Source of the DNA: Arcuatula senhousia
Taxonomy: Eukaryota; Mollusca; Bivalvia; Mytilida; Mytilidae
Reading direction: 5' to 3'
Assembly (NCBI GenBank): GCA_963971305.1
Contig: CAXARO010000209.1
Location: 205,494-269,493, forward strand
DNA: 64,000 nucleotides
Each line of letters opens with the position of its first letter. Position 1 is the first letter of the stretch. The notes under the pieces are model-generated. The model was not told the origin of the DNA. It saw nothing but the letters and a program-made list of their open reading frames with translations, and did no database searches. Shown one piece after another: positions 56,283 through 64,000 of this stretch. Both the position numbers and the translations under genes were made by a program.

Positions 56283-56819
56283 CAGCATACTAGTATATCA
56301 TTTTTTTATGTCCATTAGTTTAGAATTCATTCCTAAACTTGTTTTTACTATAACTTTAGTTTTAATTACATAAACTGAAAATCTTGATAGACTATGTTTT
56401 GCTCAAATCGACTTCTCTTTTCCTTGAGATTATTCTTGTGAATAACATTAGAGTTCCACTTTGTTAATAGTAACAGCTTCCAAAGAAGTCAACGGGGACA
56501 CACAGTCCTTGCAGTGGTGTAGCTAGGGTATTATTGAAGTGCACTCACAAGTCGGCAGAGGGTAAAGTGGGACGCAAAAGGCCCTCTTATAAGCTCAGTG
56601 CAAAGCCATGGGTGGGGTCCAGGGACGAAGCCCCCGGTAGCAAGTGAATTTTAGACAATTTATGTGTAGCTTTTAAACATTTCTAAACAACCGCATCAAG
56701 AGTCTAGTAAGAGAAACAAATTCACAGAAGATCAAATAATAGAAATGCTCAACTTTCTGATCGACAACATCTTTGTACAGTTTGGTGGACGTGTTTTTCA
56801 GCAGACGATAGGGACGATG

Positions 56820-56962
56820 GTTTTGTTGTTATGTCTGTGTGTGTGTTTTTGTTGTTGTTGTATGGTTTTGTTTCGTTATGATGATTTTTGTCTACCGATT
56901 TTGTCTTTTTTCTTTTCGGTTTTATAATGTTGATTACCCCTTTGGTACACCTTTACTTCTTT
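56820..56962 (+). repeat. GT-rich dispersed repeat, second copy
   Basis: Matches 13440-13612 (ttgttatgtctgtgtgtgtg, 'gtctaccgattttgtc', 'tacccctttggtacacctt'). Confidence 0.65.
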
Positions 56963-57009
56963 TGGACCTATCTATAGGTCATTTTTCTGCCATATTATGA
57001 ACGACTTCT

Positions 57010-57740
57010 AGACGCAGCGAAATCCAAAAAGCAGACTGTTGCTGACAACTGGCTGCTCTAGAGAGAAATCAACAACATACAAGACAACTACTTACTTCGC
57101 CAAGATCTTAAATATTTGGGGAAATGGGCAACAGACTGGTAATGCGATTCAATACCAAAACATGATACGTCCCCTCGATAAAACAAAAGAAAAATAGATC
57201 TAGATATACTAGAACAAGTAAACAGCAACCAATACCTATGACTATTCTTATCTGAAGACCTGAAATTGAACACCCATATAAACATCGTAACCAGGAGCTC
57301 CACACTAGAATTCATACATTGCCCTAAAGAATGCTAGACAACTCATAAGGTAGATCAGTCATGGAATGTGGCGCCATGAGTATGCAAAAGCGTTTTGGGC
57401 GTGCGCTCTATCGTTTGTAGGAACTGTATGAAACAAGAGGTCCTAGAAGATTTTTGTTCAATTGCGGGCCCTGTATACACTAGTAGATGGAAAGTTGTCA
57501 GCTATACCAGCTTCTGAGTTCTTTCGATTCCATCAACGAAACGCCAGATACGACAAACATCATTTGCCAAGTTGAAATATTGAATATAATCACTAGAATA
57601 AACGCCAGAACAAAAAGTTGTAACAGTTGATTCTGTTTCTTTGGCTGCCGGCTGTACCTCCTGGACTTTAACCTCCCTTTTTTCAATCTTTTAGCACTGT
57701 CATCAAGTGGAACAGCCTATTCAACGAAGTTTTAAATTCG
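57010..57740 (+). pseudogene. Decayed non-LTR retrotransposon (LINE) reverse transcriptase fragment
   Basis: Conceptual plus-strand translation across several frames gives LRQDLKYLGKWATDW, LFLSEDLKLNTHINIVT and later SARYDKHHLPS-like stretches. These resemble the C-terminal end of the reverse-transcriptase ORF of Jockey/CR1-type LINEs (DL..L..W...W ... YLG..l...l....HI). Many stops and frameshifts; inactive. Clade assignment is a guess. Confidence 0.55.
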
Positions 57741-58726
57741 AGCGCTATGTTGACGTCAAATTTAACAGGTTTGATTAAAGAATTGTGCAATGTTTAAAAA
57801 CTTATATCTCAGCTTTTATTGAAGTAGTGTTGCTAAAACTTTAAGGGAAAGCTCCAAACATTCAAAACATTCATATAAACGAAAAATGGTCTTAAAAATC
57901 GAAAATCTCTGACAAATGAAAATGTACATTTTACCGGAGAATGAGTGTACATAGCAGCATCCAAGCCGGCAATCCATGTGCTGTCAGTGCGATTAGTTTG
58001 CATGCACCCTAGCACCCGTCGTTTAAAGACCATCAATTGATACTCTACATCGTAACCAAATAGATAATGACAGATTGGTTCACTCAGTCATTTTAGTAAA
58101 TTGCATTTTCAATTGAGCAAAAAAAAATCGTTCTTTTAAGGGGGATTAATTTGATCTATTTCTTACCCTGAGATAAATTTTCTAGATATATGAATTTGAC
58201 ACCTAAACATAAGGAGTCTAGCCTTAAAAAAGGATGAAAAATCTTAACTATTTAAGAACTTTTTTTATTTACATAGAAAGGGGAAGCATGTTACAGAAAG
58301 TATACATTTGATGCATTTAGAAAAGATGTGAAGACATTATTTTTATCGGAACAAATGAAATTCACCTCCTGTTGAATATATGATTACATACATGGCCTTG
58401 AATTATATTGTGAGTTTTTTGTACAAAACTTTACTTTATCACAGATTCATTATGAGCATAGACATTTTTTTCCCAAATTGCCTCAATTTACCTGTATTCT
58501 TACTATGATTCGCTCAAGTAAAATAGAAATCATTGAAAAGCCGTTCGAATGAAAACAAGGGTCATTTTCAAATTCGCTCACATGAAATGCGCCCTGACAT
58601 GAAGTCAGATTGTAAGTTTTGAATATGGAGCAAAAAAAAAACAAACAAACAAACAAAAAACAGCGGACCTACTAATAAACGTCCGATGACGTTTATGTTA
58701 CATTCGTGCATGGCGTATATATTGGC

Positions 58727-58811
58727 ATAGACCTGTATATTAAACCAGGGATTAAATAAAACTGATTGTTTTTGACATCCCTGATTAAACATATTAATAT
58801 ACAGGTCTATG
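58727..58811. mobile_element. Tiny foldback, CATAGACCTGTATATTAA ends
   Basis: Ends catagacctgtatattaa and ttaatatacaggtctatg are perfect inverses around ~50 bp. Same family as the collapsed copy at 51985-52019. Confidence 0.85.
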
Positions 58812-59197
58812 ATATTGGTCTAAAACCGGAAATAAGAAATCTAATTTTTTTAATTAATCCCTGTCTAAAAGTTAACGTTACGCTTTATTGCGCATCATGA
58901 ATTAGTTTCTTCTGATTTACTATTATGTTCAGCTTCTTCTACCTAAAATAAACTGGCATGTTTTTTTTTCTGTTTGAGAAGAAAACTTAGATATTTTCTC
59001 ATCACTACTATAAGAACTTTCATTCTTAAAATACTGTTTTCGCATAAAACATATAAATAGTGAAAATCAGCGAATATTTTCCGGAATATACTTGTCATTG
59101 GTCCGTAACTGCTACAGTTTTAGTATGCACAATATCATTTCCGGTCAACACATGTGGGATTTTTTTTTTCAATTTTTAATCTTTTTTCTTTAATTTA
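58812..59197 (+). promoter_or_regulatory. RRP1: 5' flank of RRP1
   Basis: Region just upstream of the RRP1 start codon. It contains 'tttccggaatatac' and 'tttccggtcaac' motifs (ETS-like TTCCGG, often seen in housekeeping promoters; functional role inferred). The start site of transcription cannot be placed. Confidence 0.35.
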
Positions 59198-59339
59198 ATG
59201 GCCAATGATGACAAAAGGAATGCTTCCTCTGTTGAGGTTCATTTTGCTCAGAGGCTGGCTGCAAACGAAAAGAAAATTAGAGATCGGGCTATGAGAAAAT
59301 TAAGGAAATGGCTTGAAGTAAAATCTGTGAATAAAAAAG
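59198..59339 (+). CDS. RRP1: RRP1 exon 1
   Basis: Starts ATG GCC AAT GAT at the first ATG of the frame. Encodes MANDDKRNASSVEVHFAQRL through RKLRKWLEVKSVNKK. Donor GTGTGT at 59340; phase 1 out. Confidence 0.92.
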
Positions 59340-62300
59340 GTGTGTACCTGCATACTAGACTTATTAATAGTCACCAATCATGTTAAAATAGCAAACAAAT
59401 TGTTTGAATTTAAAAATGCAAATGCTATCCAAGTTATTTTAATCAATCTTTGTGTTTTAATACTCATCACAGAGCATGCAAAAAATCCCCCAGATGTAAG
59501 AAATCGACTCATTATCTTTATCAAAAGAAGAAGAAGAGTGACAGACAAGGTGCCAGTTGTTGTTGGTTTTGTTGTTAGTAGATTCCTCCACTGTCTGGAG
59601 AATTGCAGGATTAAAATACCATAGATCTCTGTATTAATTTTCATATTTTGCATAAACTAAAAAGGTCTAGATAAAATGACTCTAGTCCCTGTTTGATACA
59701 ATTGTGAGATACAATTAATTGTCCATTCATGATAAGGCAAGTCATTGTCTGTATATATGATTGTATTAAGCAGGATGGAGTAACATTTATTAATCATTTC
59801 TGGAGCAGGTTAAAACAAGCAGTCTGCTAAAGTGCTTGGGTCACCATGTTTTTACTCAAAACCTTTCAAAGTTCAGTTGTGATTTTTTTCTAAAATTATT
59901 GCATGAATTACAATATGTCATTTTCAAGTTCATTGCTTTTCTGGAAAAATCCCTCAATGAGACAGAAATTATCACGTGACTTGACCAGTTTTTGAGTCAA
60001 ACTGGTTTGCTGACCCGTAGATTTATGCAAAAGCGTTTGTGGGTTTATGAAAACAGTGATACAATGTATCTTTATAAATGGTAAATACTTCAATTGAATA
60101 GAAGAATATTCTTACATATGTAGAAATATTTCCAGAATTGAAGATTCCATTGTTAATAAACAACAAAGCAGTGTTTAATTTGATCTGTTGCTCTTTCTTG
60201 CAACGGAAGTCGTCATGCGTTGAAAAATTTATAATAAAAGAACTTTTTCCGGGTTCACCAGCCATTCTGCACTATCGTGAAAACGACATGTACTGGTCTG
60301 GTCTGGTCTTGAGGTCTTTATGACACTAATAGTTACGTGGTTCTGTATGACAGTGTTGTTTACAAAAACTGGTACATGTCAAATAACGGTACTTTCACTA
60401 GGTACTCTCATCCCAATACTATTTGGGAATTTTCACATTTGAATAAATGTTAAGAGCTGAGGCAATAAGTTAATTAAAAGGAACTGTTATTAAAATTGCT
60501 GGTTGACATCTTTGTTTGCTTAAGCCTCACTTGTCAAGGTTTCCAGGAACCTATCCTTGCTCAGGAGTGTTTCACGATAGTGCAGAATGGCTGGTGAACC
60601 CGGAAAAAGTTCTTTTATTATAAATTTTTCAACGCATGACGACTTCCGTTGCAAGAAAGAGCAACAGATCAAATTAAACACTGCTTTGTTGTTTATTAAC
60701 AATGGAATCTTCAATTCTGGAAATATTTCAGGATAGACAAATCAAGATCAGGCAAAGCGAAATGTATTGTCTGCAGATTTTCCAACTTGTCTTTCCCTGC
60801 TCACAATCATGACCAATGTGCAAGAGATCATTATTGGCCAATGTTGGAAATCTTATGGTTATTAACCTTCCTGATTTTCAACATCTTCATTTGGTTTCTT
60901 GATTTTTGAAAAAATCTGAGATCTTAGATCTATCTGCTTAGGAAATCAATTTAGTTACAAACTTAAAAATCCACAGAAATCACCTGTAGATCAGTATAGT
61001 GACAGTGTTTGTCCAAAACTGGAGGCTGGGCAATAATTAATGGACACCTGTTATTAACATGCCATCTTACCTTTTACTTAAAAGCCTCCTAATGTTACAA
61101 CAATCATTGAGCCATTAAAAGTTGAAATAAGGATGCTTGGCAAATTGTAATTTAAATTAGATTAACATTGCAGACAATACATTTCGCTTTGCCTGATCTT
61201 GATTTGTCTATTCAATACTCATCAGAGGTGCTTTACAATTCCAAACACTATGTGAAAATGAAGGGCATTGTACAATAAAAAAAACACCCCAAAAATGCCA
61301 AACTGGAAATTAAATAATTTGAATTAGATCAACTTCTGTCTGGGGTAGGAAGGACGTAAGGGGTTTGAGATTTTTAGCCGAGTTGCAACGAAGTTGAACT
61401 CGGCTATTGTGATGATGATGGCGGGCGGCTGGGCGGTCGGGCGGGCGACAACAATTGGTTTCCAGACAACAACTCAAAAAGTTGTGGACCGATTTTAATG
61501 AAACTTTGGGATATTGTTACATACCATAAGAGGAGGAACCCTATTGATTTTAGGGTAAATCCATTCAAGGTCAAGGTCACAGCGACAGAAAAACCTTACA
61601 AAATTTCTTGAATTAGTGGTTTCCGGACCATAACTCAAAAAGTTTTCAACCGATTTTATTGAAATTTTGGGATATTGTAACATATCATAAGAGGAGACAC
61701 CCTATTGATTTTGGGGTAAATCTGTTCAAGGTCAAGGTCACAGTGACAGAAAACGGTTAGAAATTTTTTTTGAATTAGTGGTTTCCAGACCATAACTCAA
61801 AAAGTTTTCAACTGATTTTAATGAAACTTTAGGATATTGTAACATACCATAAGAGGAGAATTCCTATTGATTTTGGGGTAAATCTTTTCAAGGTCAAGGT
61901 CACAGCAACAGAAAAACATTTGAAATTTACTTAAAAAAGCAGTTTCTGGTCAATTACTCAAAAAGTTGTCAACAGATTTTAATGAAATTTTGTAATGTTG
62001 TTACCAATTATAAGAGGAGAAACGCTAATGATCAAGGGCAGAGCGGCAGAAAAACATGGTTTCAGGACAATTACTCGAAAAGTTCTCAATCGATTTTAAT
62101 AAAGTTTTGGCATAATGTTGCAAGCTACATTGTATATGGACGGTTGAATTCACAAAAATTTTCATGCGAGATTGGAAGGAGTTACTACTTATGGACAGTT
62201 GAATTTGCAAAAATTTTTATGCAAGATTGGAAGAGATTACTACTATCTAATAACCAATTATGTTAAATCTTAAAATGAAGACAAGGAAAGTTTTGAGTTT

Positions 62301-63631
62301 TGGTTAATAAAATACGGCAACTCGGCTTTTGCACCCATGTGCATATTGATTTTTTGAGATTTTCAATTGTTTTTTTGTTTTTTCCAGAGAATGCTTTTAC
62401 AGAAGGAGACCTATTAAAGATATGGAAAGGGTTACACTACTGTCTATGGATGCAGGACAAGCCATTACTTCAGGTTTACTTGAGTTTTGTACATGTACCA
62501 CTGTTATGATGAAGTAATAATGGAAGATAATTGTAAAAATTATATAAGTAAAGAAATAGCAAATGAATATTTGAATGTAATAAAAAAATAGCACAACATC
62601 AGGCGACTTAGGAGACAATGGCACCAAGAAGAAACACAAAACACAGCTAAGCTACTATCAGCAGCAAAAATTATTATTAAAAAGTGAACTCTGCTTCTGC
62701 AGAATGTAAGTATTTCCTTCTTTTTGCAGCACATCTGTTATGTTGCTAATTATAAGGTTGTGCTTAGAAAACAGTGTTTGTAAAATCAAGTAAACTTAGG
62801 AAGACAATACAAAAACTCTTTTGATCAAATACATAAATTTATAGGTCATATCAATTCAATATCTGTTATGAATTCCCATTCATGGGTTACATGATTTGTA
62901 GACAATGTTATTGATTTCCATTACTTAAAAAAAATAAAAGCATCCCATGCAAAATTTTTCCACTTGCAAAGAAAACTACTTTTAAATGGATGGTAGAAAA
63001 GTTCAACGTTGTTCATCCTTTTGTACAAAGCTCCCTAATTTTACAACTTTTATTGTCTTTACAGGAGGAAATGTGTGCCTTTATATCACGCCTGGTCCAT
63101 GTGTTCAGTGACCCTGACACGACCTTGCTGTTCATTCAAGTGTATCTACAGACACAGACCAGAGAATGGCAGGGTATAGACAGATGGAGAATGGATAAGT
63201 TTATGATGGTAAAGCTTAAATTCATATTTTGTTTGCTCTTTTATTGAGATCTGAATTTGTTTCTCTGTTTTTTACAAACTTTATTTTCTACTTGATGGAG
63301 ATTTGTATTCTAGAAAGAAAGTGTCTATGGAGGAATTTTTCATCCAAATTAATTGGGAAATGAAAGTAAAGATAACATTTTTTTTCTATGACATGTATTT
63401 GAGTTTAAAAGGTAAATAATTATTTTGTTTCTACAGTTATTCCGTAACATGCTGACAGAATCATTATTGTTCCTGAAAAAACAGAAGTGGAAAAAGAGCC
63501 TGGTTACAAAGTTTACTGATATTCTGACGAGTAAAATATTGACCACAGATGAAGAGAAATCTCCTGATGGACTGAAAATACATTTATCTGACATCTTTTT
63601 AGATGAATTAGAAAAAGCTGGTGCTGAAGAG
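59198..63631 (+). CDS. RRP1: RRP1 / Nop52 ribosomal RNA processing protein, 5' part
   Basis: Four exons (59198-59339, 62388-62473, 63065-63208, 63437-63631) join in frame into 189 codons. The N-terminus reads VEVHFAQRLAANEKKIRDRA, followed by WKGLHYCLWMQDKPLLQ, IDRWRMDKFMM and LSDIFLDELEKAGAEE. These are conserved landmarks of the Nop52/RRP1 domain. RRP1 acts in the nucleolus in pre-rRNA processing for the large ribosomal subunit. The rest of the Nop52 domain and the basic C-terminal tail lie beyond the window. The intron phases (1, 0, 0) are consistent. Intron 1 is 3 kb and carries repeats. Transcribed away from the mosaic gene. Confidence 0.93.
60122..60729. repeat. Large inverted repeat, 160-bp arms
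   Basis: Arms 60122-60282 and 60570-60729 are almost identical reverse complements, so the same peptide-like frame (MKIPLLINNKAVFNL...) appears on both strands. The spacer is ~287 bp. No known protein family; the frame is a by-product of the repeat. High arm identity suggests recent origin. Confidence 0.93.
60732..61211. repeat. Second inverted repeat, 43-bp arms, abutting the first
   Basis: Arms 60732-60774 and 61169-61211 (gatagacaaatcaagatcag and inverse) enclose ~394 bp. The left arm begins two bases after the end of the previous inverted repeat. Confidence 0.9.
61372..62330. mobile_element. Non-autonomous element with inverted ends and ~150-bp internal repeats
   Basis: Left end ttttagccgagttgcaacg and right end cggcaactcggctttt are inverse. 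Between them a unit ('gaccataactcaaaaagttt ... aatccattcaaggtcaaggt') repeats about four times, losing similarity to the right. No transposase. In RRP1 intron 1. Confidence 0.82.
62388..62473 (+). CDS. RRP1: RRP1 exon 2
   Basis: Encodes ENAFTEGDLLKIWKGLHYC and LWMQDKPLLQ. Acceptor TTTTTTCCAG, donor GTTTAC; phase 1 to 0. The highly conserved W-K-G-L.YC.WM.DKP core sits here. Confidence 0.93.
63065..63208 (+). CDS. RRP1: RRP1 exon 3
   Basis: Encodes EEMCAFISRLVHVF, FIQVYLQTQTREWQGIDRWR and MDKFMM. Acceptor TTTACAG, donor GTAAAG; phase 0 to 0. Confidence 0.93.
63437..63631 (+). CDS. RRP1: RRP1 exon 4
   Basis: Encodes LFRNMLTESLLFLKKQKW, PDGLKIHLSDIFLDELEKAG and AEE. Acceptor TTTCTACAG. I end it at the GTTATA donor where family similarity stops; read-through would add a lysine-rich tail and a stop at 63686-63688. 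Further exons should lie right of the window. Confidence 0.85.
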
Positions 63632-63688
63632 GTTATATTATTATATATAAAAACTAAACAAAAAGTTCTGAGTAGTAGACGCTTTTGA

Positions 63689-64000
63689 ATGTTGTTGATT
63701 TAAGAAGAAATCAAATATTCCCTTCGATTCCTTGTAGAGTTCCAATTTTCATTACTCTCAGTCTCTTAAATATGTTGAACAAAAAAAATCACCATTGATT
63801 TTCAAAACTTCACAAATTTGTTTTTATTCCCAAACCATAGAATTTCATACCAATGAATGACAGTACTTTTGCAGTAATCACTGTCAGTGATAGAATGTTG
63901 AACTTAAATCCATGATGTCAATGGTATTACATGTATAGATTTATTTTACTGACTTGTTACACTAGTAGACCCTTTTTAATAATCCCCCCGGGATTTAAAA
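63689..64000 (+). other. RRP1: Intron sequence after RRP1 exon 4
   Basis: AT-rich, no further exon recognised before the window ends. Confidence 0.6.

Larger units (their letters stand above)
59340..62387 (+). other. RRP1: RRP1 intron 1
   Basis: 3.05 kb intron. It holds the two inverted-repeat pairs at 60122-61211 and the tandem-bearing element at 61372-62330. The first ~780 bp shows no feature except a weak cryptic exon-like stretch near 59472. Confidence 0.8.

Noticed and set aside
57088..57315. Minus-strand frames in the 57 kb region
   Set aside because: Antisense to the decayed LINE reverse-transcriptase fragment; no domain.
59472..59500. A possible alternative RRP1 exon 2 (ag before agcatgcaaaaaatccccc, gtaag after)
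   Set aside because: It has splice-like ends, but the peptide has no similarity to the Nop52 domain, whereas 62388-62473 continues it exactly.
60138..60714. Small protein MKIPLLINNKAVF... encoded on both strands
   Set aside because: The frame occurs twice only because the DNA is an inverted repeat. No domain, no splice context, inside an intron.
62397..62734. Minus-strand hydrophobic frames overlapping RRP1 exon 2
   Set aside because: Antisense shadows of a well-supported conserved exon and its AT-rich intron.

Overview
The window looks like nuclear DNA of a bivalve mollusc. It is AT-rich, with GT-AG introns, long introns packed with short foldback elements, gacagacagacgg-type tails and 'ggtcaaggtcac' repeats of the kind I associate with mussels and oysters. 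The organism call is inference; the eukaryotic gene structure is read directly from the sequence.

Two genes are present, head to head. The first, on the minus strand, fills 55438 down to 175 and runs off the left edge. I resolved 52 exons by matching splice sites and reading phase. They join without a frame break into about 3,101 codons, starting with a signal peptide. The protein is a large secreted or membrane mosaic. From the N-terminus: C-type lectin domain, LDL-receptor class A module, CUB, a PAN/apple-like cysteine module, CUB, CUB, four sushi (CCP) modules, two Ca-binding EGF modules, more sushi-like modules, two HYR domains, a sushi plus an uncharacterised ~130-residue domain, three GCC2/GCC3 (ephrin-receptor-like) repeats, about twelve EGF modules, a laminin-G/pentraxin-like domain, another HYR, sushi-like, uncharacterised and GCC2/GCC3 series, one transmembrane helix and a basic cytoplasmic tail. 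The closest familiar plan is SVEP1-like, but there is no vWA domain, and there is a lectin head and a membrane anchor. It is probably a cell-surface adhesion or recognition protein.

The second gene, on the plus strand from 59198, is the 5' part (four exons, 189 codons) of RRP1/Nop52, a nucleolar ribosome-biogenesis factor. It runs off the right edge. The 3.8 kb between the two start codons holds a foldback element, a decayed LINE reverse-transcriptase fragment and other repeats.

The most unusual structure is a recurrent process in the mosaic gene. At five different exons, a segment spanning one exon-intron boundary has been tandemly amplified, leaving one intact exon plus 2-15 half-exon copies that each keep a working-looking splice site. 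The largest (6167-7614) has 15 copies with a 96/96/97-bp higher-order rhythm. The neatest (22187-22561) makes five symmetric 48-nt phase-1 mini-exons, each with a C-rich acceptor and a GTGAGT donor. The introns also carry many foldback elements with short terminal inverted repeats, several with 150-180 bp internal tandem repeats, two flanked by TTAA, and a DNA element nested in a tRNA-headed SINE.
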